From assembly GCA_023423895.1 (NCBI GenBank), contig JAFAER010000163.1, positions 1 through 64,000 on the forward strand: a stretch of DNA of 64,000 nt, read 5' to 3'. Below, piece after piece: positions 51,803 through 60,062 of this stretch. A program made the position numbers and the translations under genes. Under the pieces are notes generated by a model that saw nothing but the letters and a program-made list of their open reading frames with translations, did not search any database and was not told the origin of the DNA. The DNA comes from Pseudomonadota bacterium (GTDB taxonomy: Bacteria > Myxococcota_A > Polyangia > Polyangiales > Polyangiaceae). Position 1 is the stretch's first letter. Each line of letters begins with the position of its first letter.

Positions 51803-53271
51803 TGCCTCCGTTCTTCCGACGCCACAAGAAGAAGCTCCTGGCCCTCGCTGCGCTCGCGATCGCTCCGTTCGCCGCGCACGCCATCGTCGGCGCGGCGACC
51901 CGGATCGCGCCGCCGGACATCCCCTTGCCTCGGTTCACCGCTGAGACCAGCGCGGACGGTGCGCTTCGGACGCCACAGGGCTGGACGGCGACGCGCGGTG
52001 TTCGGCTCGTGTACCTCGCGGGCACGCCCGAGCAGATCGGTGCACAGCACAGCGCGCTGCTCTACGATCGGATGGCCGAGGACGAGCAGATTCTCTGGGA
52101 CGGCTTCGCGGAGGTCGTGCCGTTCGCGCCGGCACGTACGCTGATGTTCGACATCGGCCGCGTTCGCTATCGAGACGTCGTCTCGAGCTTCCCCGAGCCA
52201 CGGCGCCGCGAGATCGCCGCCGAGGCGAACGCGTTCGTGCCAGACCCGTACACGGAGCAGCTCCCGACGTATCACCGCATGGTGATGCTCCATGCGCTCT
52301 ACGACATCGCCCTCGGCTTCGAGCAATCGCCCTTGCTCGGATGCACCGCCTTCGGTCTCGGCCCCGACGCCACCGCAGACGGACACGCGCTCTTCGCGCG
52401 CGCCTTCGATTTCGAGGCTGCCGACGTGTTCGACACCGACAAGGCCGTCTTCCTCGTCCACGAGGACGGCAAGATCCCGTTCGCGAGCGTCGCGTGGCCT
52501 GGGTTCGTCGGCGTGGTCACCGGCATGAATGCCGAGGGCGTAGCGGTCGCCGTTCACGGAGGGCGCGCGCGCGAGCCGAGCACGAAGGGCGTGCCGGTGG
52601 CGTTCTCGCTGCGCGAGGCGCTGTCGTCCGCGCGCGACACGAACGAGGCCGTCGCGATCCTTGCAGCGCAGCCAGTGATGGTCTCGCACATCGTCTTCGT
52701 CGGTGACGGCGCTGGGCGATTCGCCGTCGTGGAGCGCGCCCCTGGGATCCCGGCGCACGTGCGGTCGACCTTCACGCATCCAGGCACGGCATCCGTGACG
52801 AACCACTTCGAGGGACCGCTCGCCGGCGATCCACGCGACCTCACCGTACGGCAGACGACCTCCACCCTCGCTCGAAGGACCCGCATCGACGAGCTCCTTG
52901 CGACCGTCCCCCCGAAGAGCGCGACCGTTGCGAGCACGCTCGAGCTCCTCCGTGACCACGGGTGCAGCGGCGACGCGTGCCCGCTCGGAGACCGCCGAGC
53001 CATCGACGCCTTCATCGCGACGCACGGCGTCGTCGCCGACCTCACCGCTCGCGCTCTATGGGTGTCGGAGGGGCCCCGCCTTTCGGGTCGCTTCGTGAAG
53101 GTGGACCCGGCTTTGCTCGTCAAACGGCCCGATGGACGGCCACCCGAAATTCCTTCGCCGGAAGCCCTCGAGACATTGCCTGCGGATCCCGCCCTCGCAG
53201 ACGGGCGGTATGCGGAAGGTCGTGCGCGCGCCGGAGGCCCACTGCTCAAAGGAAAGGGTGCTCACAGATGA
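51802..53271 (+). CDS. C45/AAT-type Ntn-hydrolase-like exported protein
   Basis: 489 aa. N-terminal membrane/signal segment after a KKK cluster (KLLALAALAIAPFAAHAIVGAA). The body has the C45 pattern: YLAGTPEQIGAQHSALL, then LLGCTAFGLG with candidate nucleophile Cys181, ALFARAFDFE and FASVAWPGFVGVVTGMNAEGVAVAVHGG. The family includes acyl-CoA:6-aminopenicillanate acyltransferase and Phospholipase-B-like Ntn-hydrolases, which self-cleave before Cys. Middle gene of a coupled operon GT2 - C45 - LolA. It probably forms or breaks an amide at the periplasmic face; substrate unknown. Confidence 0.82.
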   Translation: MPPFFRRHKKKLLALAALAIAPFAAHAIVGAATRIAPPDIPLPRFTAETSADGALRTPQGWTATRGVRLVYLAGTPEQIGAQHSALLYDRMAEDEQILWDGFAEVVPFAPARTLMFDIGRVRYRDVVSSFPEPRRREIAAEANAFVPDPYTEQLPTYHRMVMLHALYDIALGFEQSPLLGCTAFGLGPDATADGHALFARAFDFEAADVFDTDKAVFLVHEDGKIPFASVAWPGFVGVVTGMNAEGVAVAVHGGRAREPSTKGVPVAFSLREALSSARDTNEAVAILAAQPVMVSHIVFVGDGAGRFAVVERAPGIPAHVRSTFTHPGTASVTNHFEGPLAGDPRDLTVRQTTSTLARRTRIDELLATVPPKSATVASTLELLRDHGCSGDACPLGDRRAIDAFIATHGVVADLTARALWVSEGPRLSGRFVKVDPALLVKRPDGRPPEIPSPEALETLPADPALADGRYAEGRARAGGPLLKGKGAHR

Positions 53272-53939
53272 CCTCGCGTGAGCTCGTGTTCAGCGTCGCG
53301 CTCGCGTCGGCTGCGTTTGCGACAGGGGCGCTCGTGTCGACGGCAAGTCATGCGCAGGAAGACGCCGGCACGTCGCGGGAGAAGCTCGAAGGCGCAAAGC
53401 TGGATGCGCTCCTCGCCGACATCGCGAAGGCGCGCCGTGACGTGAAGACGCTCCGTGCCGCGTTCACGCAGGAGCGGCGGATCACCCTGCTCGCGACGAG
53501 CGTGAGGTCGCGTGGCGAGCTCCTGTTCGGTGCGCCCGATCGCCTGCGGTGGGACCTGGCCCCGCCCGACGACGTCGTCTACTTCATCGGGCCCGAGGGG
53601 CTGACGTACAAGACGAAGTCTTCGTCGGCGACGGTGCCCGCAGGCGGGGCCAACGTCGCCCGGGCGCTCGGCGACGTCCGCGCGCTCCTCACGGGTGACC
53701 TCGGCGCCCTTCGAGAGCGCTACACACTCAGCGCCTCGCGGTCCGCGGCCGACGTGGAGATCGCGGGTACGGCGAAGGACAAGAACGCGAGCGTCAAGGC
53801 GTTCACCCTCGTGCTCGACAAGGGGCTCGTCGTCCCGGTGCGGGCCCGGCTCCTGGAGGGGAAGAACGACACCATCGACCTGACCTTCTCGAACGTCGTC
53901 GTGAACGGACCAGTCGACCCGAAACAGCTCCGTCCCTGA
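53268..53939 (+). CDS. LolA-like periplasmic carrier
   Basis: 223 aa; ATG overlaps the previous stop by 4 bases (ATGA). Signal peptide (LVFSVALASAAFATGALVSTASHAQ). LolA-type opening: DIAKARRDVKTLRAAFTQERRITLLATSVRSRGELLFGAPDRLRWDLAPPD, then YFIGPEGLTYKTK. The fold is an open barrel that holds lipid chains; true LolA carries lipoproteins to LolB. The operon with a glycosyltransferase and an acyl/amidase-type enzyme suggests it ferries a lipid-linked product to the outer membrane. No lolB or lolCDE genes are nearby. Confidence 0.82.
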   Translation: MTSRELVFSVALASAAFATGALVSTASHAQEDAGTSREKLEGAKLDALLADIAKARRDVKTLRAAFTQERRITLLATSVRSRGELLFGAPDRLRWDLAPPDDVVYFIGPEGLTYKTKSSSATVPAGGANVARALGDVRALLTGDLGALRERYTLSASRSAADVEIAGTAKDKNASVKAFTLVLDKGLVVPVRARLLEGKNDTIDLTFSNVVVNGPVDPKQLRP

Positions 53940-53981
53940 CGTCTCCGCGCAACGCGCACGCACGGACCAGCATCGCAACCA

Positions 53982-54040
53982 GGGCGGGGGCGCGCCCCCT
54001 GTTTCCCAGGGCGGGGGGCGCGCATCCGTCGTCATTTTTC
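53982..54040 (+). terminator. Possible terminator after the LolA operon
   Basis: A perfect 14-bp palindrome GGGGGCGCGCCCCC (53986-53999) is followed by a GC-rich arm and CATTTTTC about 35 bp on. The T-run is distant, so this is only a candidate. Confidence 0.35.
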
Positions 54041-54148
54041 ATTTCGGCGGTCGGCCGGCTCGCGCTCGCAGCACGACGCCCCTTCACCGGTCTCGATCGG
54101 ATGCCCCGAAACTTGGCCCCGGCGGCCCCATCAGCTCATCCTCGGACC

Positions 54149-54559
54149 ATGGCCGACGCCGCGAAGAAAACCGAGGCCCAGCAGCAGACGACCCGCTCCG
54201 CCGGCGAGGCGAAGAGGCCCGAGCGGCGACGCCACCGCGTCTACGTGACGCGCAACACGGAGTACCACTTCCGTGACGGCTTCTGCATCGCGGTACGCGA
54301 TCGCCGTTCCGGGGATTTCCTGCCTGGCCATCTCGCCGTCAAACGGCGCCTCCACGGCGGTCTGAAGTTCTTTCCGAATGGCGCCATCGTGCCCAATCCC
54401 GGCGATCCGCGCCCGGGCGAGGCGCTCTACTTTGCGGCGGAGGGTCGCGATCTCGTGACGAGCCCTCTCGAGCGGGTCGAGCGGCCTGCGAAGGTGCTGG
54501 TCGAGGCCTATCCCGAGCCGCCGCAGCCGCCACCGACGGCACGCCGCGCGCGATCGTAG
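54149..54559 (+). CDS. Small basic protein of unknown function
   Basis: 136 aa from the ATG at 54149 (MADAAKKTEAQQQ). Charged low-complexity N-terminus, then a compact beta-rich domain (RHRVYVTRNTEYHFRDGFCIAVRDRRSGDFLPGHLAVKRRLHGG ... GEALYFAAEGRDLVTSPLERV) and a Pro-rich tail. No signal or membrane segment. Family not recognised. Its own promoter lies downstream of the LolA terminator region. Confidence 0.6.
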   Translation: MADAAKKTEAQQQTTRSAGEAKRPERRRHRVYVTRNTEYHFRDGFCIAVRDRRSGDFLPGHLAVKRRLHGGLKFFPNGAIVPNPGDPRPGEALYFAAEGRDLVTSPLERVERPAKVLVEAYPEPPQPPPTARRARS

Positions 54560-54626
54560 CCGCGCAAGCCAAGGTCGGCGCACCGGGCGTAGCGCATGGA
54601 GCCCACCATCGACTACGCTTTGCTCC

Positions 54627-55208
54627 GTGCTCGCCGTGCCTCCGCGCTCCGAGGTCCGCTCGCGTCCGCTCGAGACGAAGCGCCTCTTCTTGTTCCCTCT
54701 CGACGCGACCGACACACGCGATCTCTGGACCGCGGTCGAGAGCTCGCGTCCTCAGCTGGAGCCGTGGCTTCCCTGGGTGCCGTTCAACGTCGACCTCGAC
54801 TCGAGCGGCCGCTACGCGGAGGCGAGCGCTTCCGACTGGGACGCCGCGCGCGCGACACGTTTTGCGATCCGTGACCGAGCCTCGCGCCGCTTCCTCGGTG
54901 TGATCGGCCTCGAGTCGTTCGCGCATCTCCACGAGAGCGTCGAGCTCGGATACTGGCTGCGCGTCGATTCGTGGGGCAAGGGCCTGATGACCGAAGCCGG
55001 TCACGCCGTTCTCGACTGGGCATTCGGTCCCGTCAACGCCCATCGCGTCAGGGTTGCGGCGGCCACGGACAACCATCCGTCGCTGCACGTCATCGGCCGG
55101 CTCGGGTTTCGCTTCGAAGGAATCGCGCGTCAGGCCGAGCGCTGCAACGGGCGCTGGCTCGACCACTCGGTGTTCGCGCTCCTCGTGACCGATCCGCGTC
55201 CGCGCTGA
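54627..55208 (+). CDS. GNAT acetyltransferase, RimJ/RimL-like
   Basis: 193 aa with a GTG start. Pattern: ETKRLFLFPLDATDTRDLWTAV, FLGVIGLESF, VELGYWLRVDSWGKGLMTEAGHAVLDWAF (acetyl-CoA pocket around GKGLMTEA), HRVRVAAATDNHPSLHVIGRLGFRFEG. It resembles RimJ/RimL, which acetylate N-termini of ribosomal proteins, and tabtoxin-type resistance enzymes. The substrate is unknown. It stands alone between two unrelated genes. Confidence 0.85.
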   Translation: MLAVPPRSEVRSRPLETKRLFLFPLDATDTRDLWTAVESSRPQLEPWLPWVPFNVDLDSSGRYAEASASDWDAARATRFAIRDRASRRFLGVIGLESFAHLHESVELGYWLRVDSWGKGLMTEAGHAVLDWAFGPVNAHRVRVAAATDNHPSLHVIGRLGFRFEGIARQAERCNGRWLDHSVFALLVTDPRPR

Positions 55209-55310
55209 TCGAGCGCGTGGGCGGATGTCGGCGCGCGCGTCGAGCACGCGTACGCCGCGGCACGACGATGGCATCTAAAGTGCGGGCGCAAGCGGCCGTT
55301 CATTCGGTCT

Positions 55311-56423
55311 ATGAAACGCCCCCTGGTGCTCGCCTGTTTGGCGCTCCTCGCCGTGAGCGCGCGAGCCTCGGCCGAAGAGCCCCGAGTTCACGTTGCCGCT
55401 GGCGCCGCGCACGCAGTCGGCGGCACGCAGCAAAGCGAGTTCGGAGTCGGCGGCGCCGGCGCAGGAACGCTCGAGCTGCCGGCGACGTCGCGTCTCGGGC
55501 TACAGGCGAGCGCCGGAGCGCTGGTGCTCTCGAAGGGCGACGCGCCGAAGAACGCCGGAATCGCTCCGACGAGCACGGGAGCGGCGTTCATGGGAACGCT
55601 CGGCGTTCGCTTCCGCGCGTACGGAGCGAGAAGGGTCGCGGGGCCGTGGATCGACTCCAACTTCGGCGTCGCGCACACCGGCGATGTCACGCGCCCGGCC
55701 TTCGATGCACACCTGGGTTGGGACGTCCGCGTATCGCGCTCGAGCCGGGTCGACGTGGGTCCGTTCGTCGGCTACACGCAGATCTTCCAGCCGGATTCGG
55801 AGCTTCGCGGCAGTGATGCGCGCATCCTGACCGCCGGCATCTCGATCAGCCTGGGCGCCAAGGAGCGCGTCCGGCCGGCCGAGCCCCCGAGCGCCGAGGA
55901 GCCCGTGCCCCAGCTCGCGCCACCTCCGCCGGAGGACGTGGAGGAGCACGCAGAGATCGCCGAGGCCGAGGACGTCTGCAAGGACGGCGCACCGCCGACA
56001 GCGGACGGCTGCGGAGATGGCGTACGCATCTACGAGGACCGAATCCTCCTCGAGGACGTCGTCCACTTCGAGTTCAACAGCGCCCGGATCCACCCTCAGA
56101 GCTACCGACTCGTGCGCAACATCGCGCGGTTCATCGCGGAGCACTCGGACATCACCGACATCAGCATCGAGGGCCATGCCGACGAGGTCGGTAGCGACGA
56201 GTACAACACCAAGCTCTCCGAAGCGCGAGCGCGCAGCATGAAGAAGCTGCTCGTGGTCTACGGGGTCGAGCCCTCGCGCCTGCGCGTCGTCGCGCACGGA
56301 AAGTCCCAACCCAAGATCGTCACGCTCCGGCCGGAGGTCCAGAACCGCCGCGTCGAGCTCTTCGTCACGCGCATGCGTGAAGAAGCGAAGGTCGTTAGCT
56401 CGCAGGAAGGCAGCTCGAGGTGA
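55311..56423 (+). CDS. OmpA-family outer-membrane protein
   Basis: 370 aa. Signal MKRPLVLACLALLAVSARASA, an eight-strand-like barrel (about 25-190), a Pro/Glu linker with a Cys pair (VCKDGAPPTADGCGDG), then the OmpA peptidoglycan-binding domain: VHFEFNSARIHPQSYRLVRNIARFI ... ISIEGHADEVGSDEYNTKLSEARARSMKKLL ... NRRVELFV. Asp and Arg of the TDxxG and NRR parts contact the peptidoglycan diaminopimelate. Anchors the outer membrane to the wall. A lipoprotein gene follows at 5 bp. Confidence 0.88.
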   Translation: MKRPLVLACLALLAVSARASAEEPRVHVAAGAAHAVGGTQQSEFGVGGAGAGTLELPATSRLGLQASAGALVLSKGDAPKNAGIAPTSTGAAFMGTLGVRFRAYGARRVAGPWIDSNFGVAHTGDVTRPAFDAHLGWDVRVSRSSRVDVGPFVGYTQIFQPDSELRGSDARILTAGISISLGAKERVRPAEPPSAEEPVPQLAPPPPEDVEEHAEIAEAEDVCKDGAPPTADGCGDGVRIYEDRILLEDVVHFEFNSARIHPQSYRLVRNIARFIAEHSDITDISIEGHADEVGSDEYNTKLSEARARSMKKLLVVYGVEPSRLRVVAHGKSQPKIVTLRPEVQNRRVELFVTRMREEAKVVSSQEGSSR

Positions 56424-56428
56424 TCGCC

Positions 56429-57544
56429 ATGACTCGGTCAGTAGTCTTTGCCAGCTTCATCGCTGTCGGTCTCGTGACGGCAGCCTGCGGAACGGAGAGC
56501 GCCGTCGTCGGTGGCAATTGCAGGTCCGGATACGTCGAGTACGGGGGCTCGTGTGTCGCCTCGCCGGCCAGCACCGCCCCGACCGTCGACGCGGGCCCGG
56601 ACGCGTCTCGCATCGACGCCCCGCAAACACCGGACTCGTCAGTACCTGCGCCGACGCCCACGACGCCTCCGATCGATCCCGACGTGACCAATCCGGTGAA
56701 GCCGAATCTCCCACCGGTCGACCCGGTCGACCCTGTGGACCCCGTGGATCCGGTCGACCCCGTCGACCCGCCGCCGCTCGTCTGCGAGCTTCCGCTCCTC
56801 GCGTGCAACGAGCAGTGCATCTCGGTCGAGAACGATCCTCTGAACTGTGGAGCATGCGGTCGGATCTGTCCGTCGAACATCTGCGTGGCGCGAGAGTGTG
56901 TCGGTGCGACGCCCGGCGATGTCGTCCTCATCGGGCACGACATGGCCAACGTCATGAGCTGGTCGTCGCAGGCGAAGATCCTGACGAACGCCGTCTCCAT
57001 CCCGACCACCAACCCCATCCGCGTGCTGTCGTACGAGGCTGGTGCGTCGGCGGAGACGACGAGTCGCGTACGCACGGTGCTTCATCAGAACATCAGAAGT
57101 CGCGTCGTCCAGTTCACGGCGGCGTCGGTGGAGTCACTGGAGAGCGCCAACCTGTACGCCAGCTATGACGTCGTGCTGGTCCACGGCGCCGCCGGTGGTG
57201 ATCCCATCGTGCTCGGTGACAGGTGGTCGTCGTCCCTGCAGACCTTCGCGAAGCGAGGCGGCGTCTTCGTCGCCATCGACGGCGGAGACACGGACGTCCC
57301 GGCGCTCGTCCACGCGACGGGACTCCTCGACGTGAGCTCCCACACGCCGATCGCGGACGCGACACAGTTCGTGATCGCGGGCGCGGCCGACGTCGTCGGC
57401 GCGCAGGTGCTCTCGCCCTTCGCGGCGTTCGGCAGCTCCGTCGGCTTCCTCGGTGTCCCCGCCCCGAGCGCGGACCTCACGTGGGTCGTCCGCACGGACG
57501 ACGGCGCGAGCCTTCCGACCGTCATCCACAAGATCGCGCGCTGA
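56429..57544 (+). CDS. Lipoprotein with PVDPVD repeat and Polyangial CGxC module
   Basis: 371 aa from the ATG at 56429 (GAGGTGA upstream; a GTG at 56420 is the alternative). Lipobox VTAAC, then a rigid linker of PVDPVD repeats (about residues 90-112) encoded by near-identical hexamer repeats, then CELPLLACNEQCISVENDPLNCGACGRICPSNICVARECVG, a module seen widely in Polyangia. The C-terminal domain (VVLIGHDMANVMSW ... AKRGGVFVAIDGGDTDVP) looks like a Rossmann/ThuA-like glutamine-amidotransferase fold (inference). Co-transcribed with OmpA. Its end lies in a 35-bp direct repeat. Confidence 0.75.
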   Translation: MTRSVVFASFIAVGLVTAACGTESAVVGGNCRSGYVEYGGSCVASPASTAPTVDAGPDASRIDAPQTPDSSVPAPTPTTPPIDPDVTNPVKPNLPPVDPVDPVDPVDPVDPVDPPPLVCELPLLACNEQCISVENDPLNCGACGRICPSNICVARECVGATPGDVVLIGHDMANVMSWSSQAKILTNAVSIPTTNPIRVLSYEAGASAETTSRVRTVLHQNIRSRVVQFTAASVESLESANLYASYDVVLVHGAAGGDPIVLGDRWSSSLQTFAKRGGVFVAIDGGDTDVPALVHATGLLDVSSHTPIADATQFVIAGAADVVGAQVLSPFAAFGSSVGFLGVPAPSADLTWVVRTDDGASLPTVIHKIAR

Positions 57545-57624
57545 TCGGCTCGCCTTTCGGCGCTTCGCAGGCCGACGACGGCGCGCGAGAGATCGCGCGC
57601 TGATCGGCTCGCCTTTCAGCGCTT
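57531..57624. repeat. 35-bp direct repeat at the junction of convergent genes
   Basis: Copies at 57531-57565 and 57590-57624 match at 34 of 35 bases, offset 59 bp. The first spans the stop of the lipoprotein gene; the second contains the stop of the phosphodiester-glycosidase-like gene on the other strand. The single difference (G to A at 57617) creates that TGA. Confidence 0.85.
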
Positions 57625-58140
57625 GCACGAGTACCCGCCCTGCGCCTTGAAGAGCGCCGGGTTCTCCTTCACGTGCTTCGTGTGTGTGAAGTCGACGAAG
57701 TCGGGACCAAACGCGATCCAGCCGTAACGCTCGAAGGAGTAACGATTCGAAAGCGCAGGATCGATACCGAGCTGCGCGTACGGCCACGGCTTGCCCCCGC
57801 CGACGGCGATACCGGCGATGGCCGGCCCCGTTCGGAAGAAGTCGCCGTTGACGGCGACGTTCGCGCCGACCGACTGAGCCCACGACGGCACCGTGCGGAG
57901 ACTCGACGGCTGCTCGGTCGCATCGACGCGGATCCCCGACGTGCACAGCGCGATCTTCGCCGCGTAGAACTTGCTCGATGGCGCACGCGTCGTGCCTTCG
58001 ACGACGGTCACGCCTGGATGGGGCGTGGTCGTCTTCTTCGTGGCGATGATCGCGGCCTCACTGGTCGAGGCGATCGTCAGGGAAAGGAGAGCCGAACCGA
58101 CGAGCGTCTTTCGCAGCAGCACGATGATGAACGCGCGCAC
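57616..58140 (-). CDS. Phosphodiester glycosidase (NAGPA/DUF2233-like), truncated
   Basis: 174 aa. Signal-like segment (TLVGSALLSLTIASTSEA), then PDG-type start: GVTVVEGTTRAPSSKFYAAKIAL and NVAVNGDFFRTGPAIAGIAVGGGK; the block VNGDFF is a family hallmark. Normal family members continue for another 100 or more residues, including an RTAxG block with catalytic elements; these are missing because the frame stops within a duplicated 35-bp segment. It may be an inactive remnant or a shortened variant. Reading on in frame gives only antisense of the neighbouring lipoprotein gene. Confidence 0.7.
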   Translation of the reverse strand: MRAFIIVLLRKTLVGSALLSLTIASTSEAAIIATKKTTTPHPGVTVVEGTTRAPSSKFYAAKIALCTSGIRVDATEQPSSLRTVPSWAQSVGANVAVNGDFFRTGPAIAGIAVGGGKPWPYAQLGIDPALSNRYSFERYGWIAFGPDFVDFTHTKHVKENPALFKAQGGYSCKR

Positions 58141-58298
58141 GCTTGGCGGCGCAGCGATGGTCGCTCTAGCACACGCTCGTCGTCGGGCAGCTCGCGCGCG
58201 CAGATTTACGGCCGTTGCGCAAGTCCGCGCGCATTCCGTTCACGCTCGTTGCACGATCGACCGCTCGCGCTGAGAACTCGCGCGTGTGCTGTCCGAGC

Positions 58299-59207
58299 TT
58301 AGGACGAAGTGACGTCGCGGAAGCGATCGACGAGCGCGCGCACGCGCGGAAGCCCCTCGATCGTCTGGGCGCCATACCAGCAGAGATCTTTGCCGCCCGT
58401 GCGCACGACCGCATTCCTCTCCGCTGCGGGAATGTCGAGCCCACGGAAGACGGTCGCGTCTTCTTCGCTGAACGGGTGCGGCTCGTCCGGGAGAAGCACG
58501 AGCTCCGGCGCACGCGCCGTCACTTCTTCCAGCGTGACTCGCGGGTAGCGCGTATCGCGACCGGCGACGTCTTCGCTCGGCAGCGCGGGCGCGTGACCGA
58601 GGTCGGCAGCGAGCGGGTAGCGCCGCTCACGATCGGCGAAGACATTCTGGGCGCCTGCGAGGTCGAGAACGTCGCTGATGAAGGTCGCACCGTTGATGGT
58701 CATCAGCGGCTTCATCCAGATCGGGCAGAAGGTCCGAAGCGGCGTCAGCGTCTTCCGCGCCTCCTCGGCCTCGCGAACCACTGCGTACCCGCGCCGGAGG
58801 AGGTCACGGACGTTCGGGTCGCGCTCGAGATAGAAGATGCGGGCGAGGCGAGCGAGATGCGCGATGCCGTCGGCGGCGCGCTTGGGGAATGCGACGAACA
58901 CCTTGACGCCCTTCTGCGCGAGCGTCTCGAGGTCCTTCTTCGTGTTCTCTTCCTGGTTGGCGATGACGAGGTCCGGCTCGAGATCGAGGATCGCCTCGAG
59001 CTTCGGGTTCTTCGTCCCGCCGACGCTGGGAACGCGCGCGACGACATCCGCCGGAAGCTCGCAATAGTCGGTTCGCCCGACGAGCGCGCCGCCACATCCG
59101 AGCGCGGCGACGCTGAACGTGTCACTCGGAACGAGAGAGACCACACGCTTCGGCGCCGTGCCGAAGGTGAGCGAACGCTTCATGTCGTCGTCGATGCGGA
59201 TGAGCAT
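58299..59207 (-). CDS. BtuF-like helical-backbone metal receptor without signal peptide
   Basis: 302 aa. BtuF/FhuD-type fold: RVVSLVPSDTFSVAALGCGGALVGRTDYCELP, VPSVGGTKNPKLEAILDLEPDLVIANQEEN, a long linking helix, then WMKPLMTINGATFISDVLDLAGAQNVFA and a C-terminal lobe. Such proteins bind cobalamin, haem or ferric siderophores for ABC import. No export signal precedes the domain (MLIRIDDDMKRSLTFG), and no ABC transporter genes are adjacent. This subgroup without leader is sometimes called cytoplasmic cobalamin-binding; the ligand here is unknown. No Fur-type box was found before it. Confidence 0.82.
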   Translation of the reverse strand: MLIRIDDDMKRSLTFGTAPKRVVSLVPSDTFSVAALGCGGALVGRTDYCELPADVVARVPSVGGTKNPKLEAILDLEPDLVIANQEENTKKDLETLAQKGVKVFVAFPKRAADGIAHLARLARIFYLERDPNVRDLLRRGYAVVREAEEARKTLTPLRTFCPIWMKPLMTINGATFISDVLDLAGAQNVFADRERRYPLAADLGHAPALPSEDVAGRDTRYPRVTLEEVTARAPELVLLPDEPHPFSEEDATVFRGLDIPAAERNAVVRTGGKDLCWYGAQTIEGLPRVRALVDRFRDVTSS

Positions 59208-59213
59208 GGGAAA

Positions 59214-59579
59214 TCAGTCGTCCTCGGTGGGAGGCGGCGGTCCCGGCGGTCCGCCGTCGGCGTGCGGTCCGACGCGGGACGCGCAGTCGGCCCACACCAC
59301 ATCCGTGCACCGCCGCGGGGTCGCCGCGACGCATGCAATCACGTTCTCGCCCTCGCGCTCCACGAGGCGGTCCAGGATCATCTCGCAGCCACGCTCGCAC
59401 TGCAGCTCGGTGCACTGCCGCTTCGCCTTCGACTCGCAAGAACGCCGGCAGGCGTCGAGCGGCTTGTTCGACGGCTCGAAGACGCGGCACGACGCGGTGG
59501 GAAGCACGACCGCAAACGCGCCCGACAACAAAGACAGGGTGACGAAGACGCGCCGCGCAGAGGCGAAGGCCATGGGCAC
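59214..59579 (-). CDS. Small Cys-rich exported protein
   Basis: 121 aa (119 if the second Met is used). Signal MAFASARRVFVTLSLLSGAFAVVLPTASC with lipobox-like TASC. The mature part has paired Cys (CRRSCESKAKRQCTELQCERGCEMIL ... CVAATPRRCTDVVWADC), forming a small helical, disulfide-linked domain. The last 20 residues are Pro/Gly/Asp-rich. Lies 6 bp downstream of folA, so it is part of the thyA-folA transcription unit. Function unknown. Confidence 0.65.
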   Translation of the reverse strand: MPMAFASARRVFVTLSLLSGAFAVVLPTASCRVFEPSNKPLDACRRSCESKAKRQCTELQCERGCEMILDRLVEREGENVIACVAATPRRCTDVVWADCASRVGPHADGGPPGPPPPTEDD

Positions 59580-59585
59580 GAAGGA

Positions 59586-60062
59586 TTACCTTTCGAGCGT
59601 GACGAACTCCACCCCTTCCGACTCCCCTGCCCGGCGCGAGGTCTCGCGCCAGCCGGAGCGGTCGAGATGGAAGTATTCGTTCCCGTCGACCTCGCGATGC
59701 ACCTCCGTGAGGAAGATGCGCGTCGCGAGCGGCAACGCCTCCTCGTACATCGTCGCGCCGCCGATGATGCGCGGCTCGTCGTCGGTCGTGCGCGCGAGCG
59801 CGATCGCCTCTTCGAGGCTGCGCGCGAGCTCACATCCGTCGAAGCCGTCCGCCGTGCGGCTCACGACGATGTTCCGACGCCCCTTCAGCGGGCGTCCAAT
59901 CGACGCATGGGTCTTGCGGCCCATGATGATGGCGTGCCCCATCGTCATCGCCTTGAAGTGCTGCATGTCTTCCGGGATGCGCCAGGGGAGCTCGCCGTTC
60001 TTGCCGATCACGCCGGCGTCGCTGATCGCGACGACCATGGCCAGGGGTGCGAGCTCGCTCAT
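59586..60062 (-). CDS. folA: Dihydrofolate reductase
   Basis: 158 aa, normal length. AMVVAISDAGVIGKNGELPWRIPEDMQHFKAMTMGHAIIMGRKTHASIGRPLKGRRNIVVSR covers the substrate and NADPH sites; Glu in the RIPEDMQHF region is the catalytic acid. IIGGATMYEEAL is the second cofactor block. Reduces dihydrofolate to tetrahydrofolate. Its ATG overlaps the thyA stop (ATGA), the classical thyA-folA pairing, since thymidylate synthase produces its substrate. Confidence 0.95.
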   Translation of the reverse strand: MSELAPLAMVVAISDAGVIGKNGELPWRIPEDMQHFKAMTMGHAIIMGRKTHASIGRPLKGRRNIVVSRTADGFDGCELARSLEEAIALARTTDDEPRIIGGATMYEEALPLATRIFLTEVHREVDGNEYFHLDRSGWRETSRRAGESEGVEFVTLER

